From: Halomonas halmophila
Lineage (GTDB): Bacteria > Pseudomonadota > Gammaproteobacteria > Pseudomonadales > Halomonadaceae
Assembly: GCF_006540005.1 (NCBI RefSeq)
Contig: NZ_BJOC01000019.1
Span: 101,982-165,981 of the forward strand
DNA: 64,000 nucleotides
Direction: 5' to 3'
A model generated the notes under the pieces. The model did not search any database. It saw only the letters and a program-made list of their open reading frames with translations, and had not been told where the DNA came from. Made by a program: the position numbers and the translations under genes. Every line of letters begins with the position of its first letter. The stretch's first letter is position 1. This document shows, piece by piece, positions 56,149 to 64,000 of the stretch.

Positions 56149-57312
56149 ATGAGCACGCTTCAGAACCGTTCCCTCCAGGCCCGGCAAGCCAACAGGGTTA
56201 CCCTGATCGGCGCCGGTATCGACCTGGTGGTAGGCCTGGCGAAACTCGTGGCGGGCTGGCTGGTCGGCTCGGCCGCCTTGATCGCCGACGGCATCCATTC
56301 CTTCTCGGATATCGTGACCGACTTGTTCGTGGTCGCCGCTACCCATTTCGGTCGCCAGGCCCCGGACAGCGACCACCCTTATGGGCATGGACGCATCGAA
56401 ACCCTGGCGACCCTGTGGCTCGGCGGAATGCTGATCTTCATCGCCGGTGGCATTGCCTGGTCGAGCCTGTCACGTCTGCTCGACGGGGACGTGGCCACTG
56501 CGCCCGGCATCTGGGCCATCATCGTCGCCGTGCTTGCCCTGCTCGCCAAGGAATGGATCTTTCGTTATACGCTGCGCGTGGCCAGAAAAATCGATTCGCG
56601 GCTGCTCGAGGCCAACGCCTGGCACTCGCGCTCCGATGCCCTGTCCACCCTGGTCGTGCTGGTCGGCCTGGTGGCAGCGCAGTTCGGCATCGGCTGGATG
56701 GATGCCGCAGCCGCCATCGTCGTCGGCGTCATGGTCGGGCAGGTCGGAGGCCGCCTGCTGTGGGAGTCCGGCCAGGAGCTCGTCGACACGGCCCTCCCCG
56801 AAGACCAGCAACATACCCTGCACCAGACCGCCATGACGGTACCCGGCGTCGAGGGCGTGCATGATCTACGTACCCGCCGGATCGGCGGCGAGGTGCTGCT
56901 CGACCTGCATATCGTGGTCGCACCCCGAGTCACGGTCTCCGAGGCGCATGAAATCGGCAATGCCGTCAGCCGTCAGCTGCGCGACGTACACCCCAACCTC
57001 TTCGATGTCACCTTCCATATCGACCCTCAGGACGACGCCGGCGAGACCGAGCACAGCCTGCGCCCGGCCCTGCCCCTGCGCGACGATGTCGAGAATCTGC
57101 TGGACGAGGCCTGGCACGACATTGACCTGTGGCATGAACGCCTCGCTCTAAACCTGCATTACATCGATGAACACATCGATGTATCCATCTATATAGATGG
57201 CCTGCCCGACGACCGGAATCTGGACGACGCCGCCCGCGAGTTGCGCGACGCGGCCAGCGCCCTCACCTGGCTGGGTCGTTTGAGGATCTGGCAAGGCCCC
57301 GGCAAGAGTTGA
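56149..57312 (+). CDS. CDF-family divalent cation efflux transporter
   Basis: A 387-aa cation diffusion facilitator. Six helices; metal residues in TM2 ALIADGIHSFSDIVTDLF and TM5 NAWHSRSDALSTLV (His/Asp sets that suggest Zn2+/Cd2+/Co2+). A histidine-containing DHPYGHGRIETLAT loop follows TM2. The C-terminal cytoplasmic domain is longer than in FieF (about 100 extra residues), with an acidic end. It starts 6 bp after the acyltransferase, so both are cotranscribed. Metal specificity is inferred. Confidence 0.87.
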   Translation: MSTLQNRSLQARQANRVTLIGAGIDLVVGLAKLVAGWLVGSAALIADGIHSFSDIVTDLFVVAATHFGRQAPDSDHPYGHGRIETLATLWLGGMLIFIAGGIAWSSLSRLLDGDVATAPGIWAIIVAVLALLAKEWIFRYTLRVARKIDSRLLEANAWHSRSDALSTLVVLVGLVAAQFGIGWMDAAAAIVVGVMVGQVGGRLLWESGQELVDTALPEDQQHTLHQTAMTVPGVEGVHDLRTRRIGGEVLLDLHIVVAPRVTVSEAHEIGNAVSRQLRDVHPNLFDVTFHIDPQDDAGETEHSLRPALPLRDDVENLLDEAWHDIDLWHERLALNLHYIDEHIDVSIYIDGLPDDRNLDDAARELRDAASALTWLGRLRIWQGPGKS

Positions 57313-57441
57313 AAGATCCCCCTTCAGTATGTCGAGCCGTGCAAGGAACTTGTTAGCAAGAGGCTACTTGAGCCACGCTTGATATATTCAGGGGCTTTAC
57401 ATCCGCAATGACCAACACCTTCCGCGCGAGGATGCCGGCCA

Positions 57442-58173
57442 ATGTCACGAACCTCGTCAAGGACCAGCCCAGGTGTCACGGACACCTCGACCACACGTCG
57501 AGGTGTGCTGATGATGCTGGCCGGATTGTTCGGGGCCGGGCTGTTGGGTTGGCCCGGTTCGAAGATGTTGGCGGATCTGGACCAGGAACAGCTTCGCCGC
57601 AGCATGCGACAAGCCTATGGTCAGGCGGGCCTGACCGCTGTCGAGGAGTGGTTGGCACTGCTGAACCGGCTACAACAGCAGCCGGTCAATATCCAACTCG
57701 GCGCCGTGAACGACTTCTTCAACCTGCGCGTGGGTTGGCGGGATGACATCGACATCTGGAACCAGAAGGATTACTGGGCGACGCCGCTGGAGACTCTGGC
57801 CCGCGGCAAGGGCGATTGCGAGGATTACACGATCGGCAAGTACGCCACCCTGAGGCAACTGAATGTCGCCGAGGAAAAACTGAGACTGATCTACGTCAAG
57901 GCATGGCTGGGACGCGGCCAGGGTGCCCAGGCGCACATGGTGCTGGGCTATTACCACACGCCGGGTAGTGAGCCGCTGATCCTCGACAATATCATCCCCA
58001 ATATCACCAGAGGTGGTGAGCGTACGGATCTCGAACCGCTGTTCAGCTTCAATGGCAGCGGTCTCTGGGCACAAGGGTCCAGTCAGTCCCGCGCCGATCC
58101 ACTAGAACGACTCTCGCGCTGGCGTAGTGTTATCGAACGCATGCAACAACATGGATTCCTCCGGGGGAGATAA
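57442..58173 (+). CDS. lapG: LapG-like periplasmic cysteine protease
   Basis: A 243-aa bacterial transglutaminase-like cysteine protease. The triad is Cys126 (GKGDCEDYTIGKY), His165 (AQAHMVLGYY) and Asp182 (LILDNIIPN). LapG cuts the N-terminus of the surface adhesin LapA to release biofilms and is held inactive by LapD when c-di-GMP is high. The N-terminus has twin arginines before a hydrophobic stretch (TTRRGVLMMLAGLFGAG), a Tat-like signal. The lapD gene follows after 4 bp. Confidence 0.93.
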   Translation: MSRTSSRTSPGVTDTSTTRRGVLMMLAGLFGAGLLGWPGSKMLADLDQEQLRRSMRQAYGQAGLTAVEEWLALLNRLQQQPVNIQLGAVNDFFNLRVGWRDDIDIWNQKDYWATPLETLARGKGDCEDYTIGKYATLRQLNVAEEKLRLIYVKAWLGRGQGAQAHMVLGYYHTPGSEPLILDNIIPNITRGGERTDLEPLFSFNGSGLWAQGSSQSRADPLERLSRWRSVIERMQQHGFLRGR

Positions 58174-58177
58174 GCGG

Positions 58178-60121
58178 ATGTCACTTATCAAGCAACTATG
58201 GCTGATTATCCTGGGATTGCTCATTCTGGCTTTCAGCGGCAGCCTGTTCATCAGTGTGACATCGAGTCACGATTACATTGAGCGCAGCATCCGCCTCAAG
58301 AATGCCGACAATACCAATGCATTGGCACTGACCATGTCACAGTTGCCGAAGGATGGTGTGACACTGGAGTTGCTGGCATCCGCCCAGTTTGATACCGGCC
58401 ACTATCGTCTGATCGAGTTGCGCGATACTCAAGGAGCCGTCATTACTCGCCATCAGGCCGAAACCGGTATCGAGAATGTGCCGAAATGGTTTGTCGAGCT
58501 GATCGATTTCAATGTGCCACCCGGCAAAGCCAAGATCCAGGACGGCTGGCAACAGTTCGCGACCCTGACCCTCGAGGGTCAACATGGCTTTGCCTATCGG
58601 ACCCTATGGCGAAGCACACTCGCGTTGACGGGCTGGTTCGTGCTTGCCGGAGGCATCAGCCTGGCGCTTGCCTGGTGGCTGGTCAGGCGTATTCGCCTGC
58701 CACTGCGGGCCGTCATCGACCAGGCGCAGAACATCGGGCAGCGGCGTTTCACCACGGCCCAGGAGCCACGCACGCAGGAACTGCGTGAGCTGGTCCAGGC
58801 AATGAATCGCCTGTCCACCGTGGTAGGCGATCAGCTCGGCAAGGAAGGACAACAGCTCGAGTCACTGCGCCGGCAACTGCAACATGATGCCGTGACCGAC
58901 ACCCTGCAACGCTCCACCTTCCTCGATCGCTTGAAAGAACACCTGGGGAGCCAGGACTACCGCGCCAATGGCATGCTGATCCTGCTTCGCGTCGTGGATC
59001 TCGCGGAATACAATCAACGTTTCGGCCATGCCGTGACGGACCAGCATCTGCGCGAGCTTGCCGATACGCTCACGGAGCTTGCCGCAGAATACGGTAATGG
59101 CATGGTGGGTCGCCTGAACGGGCAGGATTTCGCTGTCCTTCTGCCCGGAGCCAATGATCTCGACAACATGCGCGACCGGTTGTATCAATCTCTCGATGCC
59201 CTGTCCGACACCGCCGGGGACGCGGGTGTCACTTTTGCATTGCAGGCTGCCGGGGCTCTGATTTCTTATGGCCCGGATGACAGTCAGCCACTACTCTTCT
59301 CCGCCCTGGACAATGCCCTCGCCGATGCCGAGATGCGCGGCGAGCGGACCAGTCTCAGTGTCGTCACGCAGCACCAAAACGCCCTCTTCAATGGCCAGGA
59401 GGCCTGGCGTGACGCGCTTCAGGAGTCGATGAGCCAGGGCGTGCAGCTGACCTCCCGGCCCGTCATCGACGAGACTCGGCAACTGGTTCACATGGAAGCT
59501 CAACCGGAACTCTTCCTGTCCGGGGAGTGGCGTCATGCCGGCATCTTCATGCCCTGGCTCACGCGCTTGAACATAACGACTCAGTTCGAGCTCGACATGG
59601 TCGATGCCGCACTCGCAGAGATTGCTCGAAACGGATTGCCCGTCAGCATCCACCTGAGCACGGCTTCCATATACGATGCTCGCTTCGTGCTCGAGTTGCG
59701 TGAACGGCTGCTGGCCAACCAGGAGGCCAGCCGGAAGCTCTGGCTCGAGGTCCCCGAATCCCTGGCCACCCGTGAAATGGACAACCTGCGGAGCTTCTGC
59801 CGAGCTCAGCACTCCCGCGGCTGCCATATCGGACTCAAGCATGTGGGAACCGATGTGCGTCGCATCGCCGAACTTCGCGATGTCGGTCTGGACTACCTCA
59901 AGATCGAGGCAGGCCTGATTTCCCACCTCAAGGACAACGATCGTCTCAAGGAGGTGCTGCGTGGCATCGCCAGCCTGTGTCACAGCGAAGGTTTGCTGGT
60001 GGTAGCAGAGGGCGCTACCGACTCGGCCCATGCACAGGCCCTCTTCGAGCTGGGCTTCGATGGCGTTGCCGGCCCCGGCGTCAAGCGTCACCCAGACGGG
60101 CACCACATCATCGAGGATTGA
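58178..60121 (+). CDS. lapD: LapD-like c-di-GMP receptor
   Basis: A 647-aa inner-membrane receptor. N-terminal helix, then a periplasmic output domain (about 25-150, TSSHDYIERSIRLKN and PKWFVELIDF), a second helix, HAMP (RIRLPLRAVIDQAQNIGQRR), and degenerate GGDEF and EAL domains. GGDEF has become LNGQDF and the EAL motif is MEAQPE, so it should bind c-di-GMP but not make or degrade it, as in Pseudomonas LapD. It would sequester LapG. ATG at 58178 begins MSLIKQLWLIILG. Confidence 0.93.
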   Translation: MSLIKQLWLIILGLLILAFSGSLFISVTSSHDYIERSIRLKNADNTNALALTMSQLPKDGVTLELLASAQFDTGHYRLIELRDTQGAVITRHQAETGIENVPKWFVELIDFNVPPGKAKIQDGWQQFATLTLEGQHGFAYRTLWRSTLALTGWFVLAGGISLALAWWLVRRIRLPLRAVIDQAQNIGQRRFTTAQEPRTQELRELVQAMNRLSTVVGDQLGKEGQQLESLRRQLQHDAVTDTLQRSTFLDRLKEHLGSQDYRANGMLILLRVVDLAEYNQRFGHAVTDQHLRELADTLTELAAEYGNGMVGRLNGQDFAVLLPGANDLDNMRDRLYQSLDALSDTAGDAGVTFALQAAGALISYGPDDSQPLLFSALDNALADAEMRGERTSLSVVTQHQNALFNGQEAWRDALQESMSQGVQLTSRPVIDETRQLVHMEAQPELFLSGEWRHAGIFMPWLTRLNITTQFELDMVDAALAEIARNGLPVSIHLSTASIYDARFVLELRERLLANQEASRKLWLEVPESLATREMDNLRSFCRAQHSRGCHIGLKHVGTDVRRIAELRDVGLDYLKIEAGLISHLKDNDRLKEVLRGIASLCHSEGLLVVAEGATDSAHAQALFELGFDGVAGPGVKRHPDGHHIIED

Positions 60122-60178
60122 GAGCCTTTCCAGAGCGACCCGTCCCACAGAATGGGCAGGCCCTTGCCTGCAATGAAA

Positions 60179-60213
60179 GAGCCGCCACCCCCGAACTCCG
60201 GGGATGGCGGCTC
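60179..60213 (-). terminator. terminator downstream of the 114-aa gene
   Basis: On the minus strand GAGCCGCCA, 17-nt loop, TGGCGGCTC and then TTTC. It serves the minus-strand gene ending at 60252; plus-strand use after lapD is possible but lacks T. Confidence 0.6.
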
Positions 60214-60251
60214 GACAAAAGCAGCCCGCTATTACCTGGGTGCTGGCGAAG

Positions 60252-60596
60252 CTAGATGACTTCGTCATCATCCTCATCCTCGTCCGACACCAGATCCAGA
60301 CCCTGGGCCACACGATGGCGTAGCCGCTGACGTTCCAGCACCTTGTCCTGCGCCGCCTCGGGCAACTCGACGAAACTGATGTGCCCCTTGTCCATCAGCA
60401 GTTGAATCAGGTCCTCGACAACCCGGACGAAAGCCAGGTCCGATGCCTGGAAATGATCGATCCCCTGACTGGGCAGGCCATCCGCCATGAACGCCAGCAG
60501 CTCGGTAGAGTCGGCGGCAACGAATTCGGCGCAGTCAGACGTCGGCTCACGACTGACCTGCTGAATCCTTTGGTCTGCATCACGCCTTACGTACAT
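60252..60596 (-). CDS. conserved small cytoplasmic protein (misnamed tryptophan synthase-like)
   Basis: A 114-aa acidic protein. MYVRRDADQRIQQVSREP at the start, SDLAFVRVVEDLIQLLMDKGHISF in the middle and LPEAAQDKVLERQRLRHRV later match a small family common in pseudomonads and often labelled tryptophan synthase beta-like. It contains no PLP-enzyme motif, and the label should not be taken literally. The tail is very acidic (SDEDEDDDEVI). It lies between lapD and the adhesin. Function unknown. Confidence 0.7.
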   Translation of the reverse strand: MYVRRDADQRIQQVSREPTSDCAEFVAADSTELLAFMADGLPSQGIDHFQASDLAFVRVVEDLIQLLMDKGHISFVELPEAAQDKVLERQRLRHRVAQGLDLVSDEDEDDDEVI

Positions 60597-60666
60597 GACA
60601 TCGCCTCATCGTTGACAGGATTTGGGCCAAAACGGGCCGCCTGCCGAGCAAGCAGCACGCTGCGCA

Positions 60667-63600
60667 TCACTCTATCGGATTATGGGGAATATCGACGACC
60701 TTTTCATCGGCTCCATTACCTGACGGTGCCGCATCACGGTTACCGGTCTTGTCCGCGGAAGGCTGATAGTCGAGGGACCCTTCCTGGCCCGTCAACAGCT
60801 CATCATCGCCATCACTCAGCACATCATCCGCCTGCAAGGTCTTGTTGCCGCCCTGTGAAGCCTGCTTCGCCACCGTCTGGCCGGTCGTCGCCTGGCCGGC
60901 CAAGGCTCCGTCGTTGCCGGCATACGGGGATACCTGCGTTGCGCTGGTGGCTTCCTCTTCGTCCGGTGCCAGGCTGAACTCCTGGAAGTTCAGCAGATCC
61001 AGACTCGACGTCGAGGTCGAATTCACCACCGGCGCATTGTTTTCGACACCATTGAGCGTCAGTTCAAGGATGCCCTCAACTTCATCACCATCATCATCCA
61101 CCAAGGTATAGTTGAATGTCTCGGTCAGCGTCTCGCCAACATCCATATCATCACGCTCGTCCCGATCCACCTGATAGCTGTAACTGCCATCTGAGTTCAC
61201 GGTGATATTGCCGTAGTCACCTTCAATGACCCCGCTCTGTATGCCGCCTTCCCAGTAAAGGCTGCCATCAACCGCCAGGTCATCGGCGCCCCATCCCGGC
61301 ACGTCATCGGCCAGATTGGAGCCAGAGCTGGGCAGGTCGTCAGTGGATGACACCCGGGCAAAGAGGTCGAAGGAGGTACTGCCGTCCTCGAAGGTCCTAA
61401 CCGTATTGACCAATTCGTCGTTCGCATCGCGGAAACCCTCGATGCTCAGCACGAACTCGCGATCGCCAACGGTAATCGTCTGTTGCTGATCGGGGTTGGT
61501 GATTCGGACAATATCTCTCTCATCACCACCATTGTTTGGGGTTTCCGTATGCTCAAATCCTATGGTCGTTTCAACATAGGTCGGGGACCCATCGATATTG
61601 ACAGTAAAACCAACGGTCATATCAACAGTATCAAGAACTTCAGCATTTCCACTTATCGGAAAGTTGTTATGGGTTAACGTACCGAGAGAAAAGGACGAGT
61701 CAGTTTCCACACCCGCTGAGCTTTGAACACCTTCAGCGTATTCAAAATCATACCCAGACCTATCTGCTACCTGTACCCAATCCCATCCGCCATCCCAAAC
61801 TCTTTCCCACTCTTCTTCACCCCAGTGAATATACAGGCCGTCCCCATCTGAGGTTTGATCAACAGAGCCACGATACCCTGTAGTCGTCATGTTCTCCCAA
61901 CGCGCACTCAGGCCACCAATGCTCTGCTCACTGACCGCCACGGAGATTGCCCCCGTCTGGGTGCCTGCCACCGGCACATCATCGCGAATGCCTATGTCCA
62001 GGGTGTCACTGGTCAGGTCGCCTTCGCTGTCTTCCAACTGAATATCGAAGACATCCTCGATGCCATCAATCCCGGTGCCCTGACTGCTGTGGTCGGTCGA
62101 GTTATCGGTCAGCGTGTAAGTCCAGCCGTAGTCTCCATCACCGTTATCCGTGACCTCGAGGGTGCCAAACTCCCCCTGGTAGGTACCGCCGTCACCGGCA
62201 GGGTCGCCATCGATGGTCAATATGCCGGGCGCGTCTCCCCCCACTGAGGTGCTGAACGTACCCGTGGTGATCTGGGAGCCGTCGCCTGCTCGGCTGCCGT
62301 TCGACAATCCGGCCTCATCGGCCACGCCATCCCTGCCTGCCAGGCCGACCAGCTTGGGCTTCGAGTCGGGATCTACAGTAACCATCAATTGGGCACTGTC
62401 GGTATCACCATCAGCATCGGTAATGGTGTAGTCGATCACCACGTCGCCCTCGAAACCGGAAGTCGGTGAGAACGTCACCTCCCCCGTATCCGTATCGGTG
62501 TTCACGGTTCCTGCACGCGCATAGCCGGCCGCCAGGCCGGCGGATGTCAGTGTCGAGCCATCTGCCCCCAGGTCATCATTACCGAGAACATTGAACGTGA
62601 CGGATGAATCTTCTTCAGTGGTGGTGGAATCGTCGTCGGCACTCGGCGTGGTGTCCTCGATACGGATATCCAGGCTGTCCGAGGCCGTCTCGCCGGCCAC
62701 ATCCGTGACCCCGAGAGCGAAGCTGTCCAGGATCTCGCCGGTGCTGTGGTCCTCGGCATCACCGTCTTCGGTATAGGCGTAACTGATGACACCACTCGCG
62801 GCATCATAGCCGGTGATGCGCAATTGACCCTGGGTGCCTCCGATAACCACCGGACTGGCCGAGGTGGCCCCGGTGATATCGGTGTCGTTGATGGTCACAC
62901 CATCGATGCCCGCCTCGGCCGCTACGGTGGCGCTACCGGTGATGGTGTCACCGGTGGCTTCGACCACGCTGTGATCGGCCGTGTCGCTACCCGGGGCATT
63001 ATCGTCGATGTCCACCGTCGGCGGCGCATCGGTGATGCCCGTTACCGTCACGGTCAAGGTGGCGGTGTTTTTACCACCTTCTCCATCATCTACGGTATAG
63101 GACACCGAAGTCGTAGCAGATTCGCCCTGATCCAGTTGCTGGAAGTCACTACCAGGATCAAAGTCGTAAGAGCCGTCGGCCCTTATGATGAACGTACCAC
63201 CATTGTCGCCACTGACGGCAGTATTCAGACTCGAAGTATCATCATTGACTTCGATAATGCCCAGTGAGTCTCCATCCGGGTCAATATCATTGCTCAAGAC
63301 GCCGTCACTGGGCACGCTGAGGTAACTGTCTTCATCGGTAGTCGCACTATCGTCTTGGGCATCTGGCGCCGGGTTGCTCACTGTCCACTCGAAATTCTGA
63401 GCGACCGATCCGCCATTTCCATCGCTTGCCGAGATGGTGACTTGATAGCTGCCAGCGTCTCCACCCTGGCTGGCAGAGCTATCCAGAACACCGGAAATAA
63501 CGCCGGTACTCGGGTCGATCATCAAGCCCGGCGGCAAACCACTGGCGCTGAATGTCAGCGAATCACCGCTATCCACGTCAGAGAAGTTACCGGATACATC

Positions 63601-64000
63601 GAGGCTGATCGTTTCACTGTCATCACTGGATCGATCCGACAAATCGATGGCAATCGGTGCGTCATTGACCGGTTCCACGGTCAGATCCACCGTCACCGTC
63701 TCAGTGTCGCCGTTCACGTCCTCGACGTCGTAGGTGAAGCTGTCACTGCCGTTGTAGTCGGCGTCCGGCGTGTAGGTGAAGGTGCCGTCCGGGTTGAGGG
63801 ACACTGTGCCATTGGTGGCATCGGCGTTGAGGCTATAGGTCGCCGCGGCACTGTGGGTGTCGTTGGTCGAGACATCATCGCTGAGCGGCGTGTCTTCCTG
63901 GGTGGTGAAGCTATCGGCCACCGCGTCATCCACGGCATTGACCGTGACATCGACCGTGGCGGTCTCGGTCACGCCACCCGAGGTCACCGTGTAGGTGTAA
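60667..64000 (-). CDS. large repeat adhesin (LapA/Bap-like), C-terminal part
   Basis: The last 1,110 residues or so of a giant surface protein whose 5' end is beyond the window; the frame is open at 64000. Tandem Ig/cadherin-like modules dominate (FTYTPDADYNGSDSFTYDV, SYTVDDGEGGKNTATLTVTV), with a putative-Ig FSASGLPPGLMIDPSTGVISG unit and a choice-of-anchor-K/THxN-like domain with GTLTHNNFPIS (about 61,330-61,920). The C-terminus (EGSLDYQPSADKTGNRD...DIPHNPIE) has no RTX nonapeptides visible in this part. Being near lapG and lapD, it is the likely substrate of that switch; the N-terminal cleavage site lies outside the window. Confidence 0.87.
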   Translation of the reverse strand, partial: YTYTVTSGGVTETATVDVTVNAVDDAVADSFTTQEDTPLSDDVSTNDTHSAAATYSLNADATNGTVSLNPDGTFTYTPDADYNGSDSFTYDVEDVNGDTETVTVDLTVEPVNDAPIAIDLSDRSSDDSETISLDVSGNFSDVDSGDSLTFSASGLPPGLMIDPSTGVISGVLDSSASQGGDAGSYQVTISASDGNGGSVAQNFEWTVSNPAPDAQDDSATTDEDSYLSVPSDGVLSNDIDPDGDSLGIIEVNDDTSSLNTAVSGDNGGTFIIRADGSYDFDPGSDFQQLDQGESATTSVSYTVDDGEGGKNTATLTVTVTGITDAPPTVDIDDNAPGSDTADHSVVEATGDTITGSATVAAEAGIDGVTINDTDITGATSASPVVIGGTQGQLRITGYDAASGVISYAYTEDGDAEDHSTGEILDSFALGVTDVAGETASDSLDIRIEDTTPSADDDSTTTEEDSSVTFNVLGNDDLGADGSTLTSAGLAAGYARAGTVNTDTDTGEVTFSPTSGFEGDVVIDYTITDADGDTDSAQLMVTVDPDSKPKLVGLAGRDGVADEAGLSNGSRAGDGSQITTGTFSTSVGGDAPGILTIDGDPAGDGGTYQGEFGTLEVTDNGDGDYGWTYTLTDNSTDHSSQGTGIDGIEDVFDIQLEDSEGDLTSDTLDIGIRDDVPVAGTQTGAISVAVSEQSIGGLSARWENMTTTGYRGSVDQTSDGDGLYIHWGEEEWERVWDGGWDWVQVADRSGYDFEYAEGVQSSAGVETDSSFSLGTLTHNNFPISGNAEVLDTVDMTVGFTVNIDGSPTYVETTIGFEHTETPNNGGDERDIVRITNPDQQQTITVGDREFVLSIEGFRDANDELVNTVRTFEDGSTSFDLFARVSSTDDLPSSGSNLADDVPGWGADDLAVDGSLYWEGGIQSGVIEGDYGNITVNSDGSYSYQVDRDERDDMDVGETLTETFNYTLVDDDGDEVEGILELTLNGVENNAPVVNSTSTSSLDLLNFQEFSLAPDEEEATSATQVSPYAGNDGALAGQATTGQTVAKQASQGGNKTLQADDVLSDGDDELLTGQEGSLDYQPSADKTGNRDAAPSGNGADEKVVDIPHNPIE

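Noticed and set aside
60252..60596. tryptophan synthase beta subunit
   Set aside because: The name is used for this small family in databases, but the protein is too short and lacks the PLP-binding lysine region.
1..64000. CRISPR array or cas genes
   Set aside because: No series of regularly spaced identical repeats was seen; the short tandem heptamer at 49033 has no spacers.

Overview
The window looks like a chromosome segment of a high-GC, moderately halophilic gammaproteobacterium, most likely Halomonadaceae (Halomonas or a relative). The reasons are: the gyrA-serC-pheA-tyrA/aroA-cmk-rpsA order of Pseudomonas/Halomonas-type genomes, an MvaT-type H-NS protein, a gloB/yafS/rnhA/dnaQ block, yejABEF, RegB/RegA and a Lap-type adhesin system. 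The taxon is inferred from gene content and was not tested.

Left part (1-10300). After tusDC and a YccA-type BI-1 gene comes tRNA-Ser(UGA). Its 3' end plus the following terminator is repeated exactly 5072 bp downstream (1841-1896 and 6913-6968), which bounds a 5.1 kb island. The island holds an XRE-ImmA/PIN (DUF4411) toxin-antitoxin-like pair, a degenerate IS3-type element that seems to split a small membrane-protein gene, a zinc-ribbon/YbjQ protein and a lipoprotein. I see no integrase. Just after each att copy is a similarly built cluster of short direct and inverted repeats with different sequence, and a diverged 66-bp repeat occurs at 6810 and 9882. This suggests a second, related, decayed island in tandem (about 6969-9950), now holding a small repeat-bearing secreted protein and a dead IS21-family element.

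Middle (10300-42350). This is mostly core: a GAF-EAL protein, two tiny stress-type membrane proteins, an NhaP2-type antiporter, a THI5-like binding protein, a YhhQ-type queuosine-precursor transporter, an ArsR regulator, sohB, nudC-dnaQ, rnhA-yafS, gloB, mltD, the yejABEF peptide importer, a diguanylate cyclase, rsuA-yafV, rarD, the RegB/RegA redox two-component pair, hpt-nagZ, pilD-coaE-yacG and a Tus-like gene. Beside the last is a 95-aa protein resembling only the oligomerisation half of MvaT, and full-length mvaT lies 1.3 kb away.

Right part (42350-64000). rpsA, cmk, fused tyrA-aroA, pheA, serC and gyrA run on the minus strand with tight spacing: aromatic amino acid, serine and nucleotide synthesis together with core information genes. 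A 143-bp element with terminal inverted repeats precedes rdgC, an acyltransferase and a cation-efflux gene. The window ends in a Lap-type biofilm switch: lapG (periplasmic protease), lapD (degenerate GGDEF/EAL c-di-GMP receptor), a small conserved gene, and the C-terminal 1,110 or so residues of a large repeat adhesin that continues past the right edge. With the two other c-di-GMP genes in the window (GAF-EAL and DISM-like GGDEF), this gives a plausible surface-attachment control circuit.
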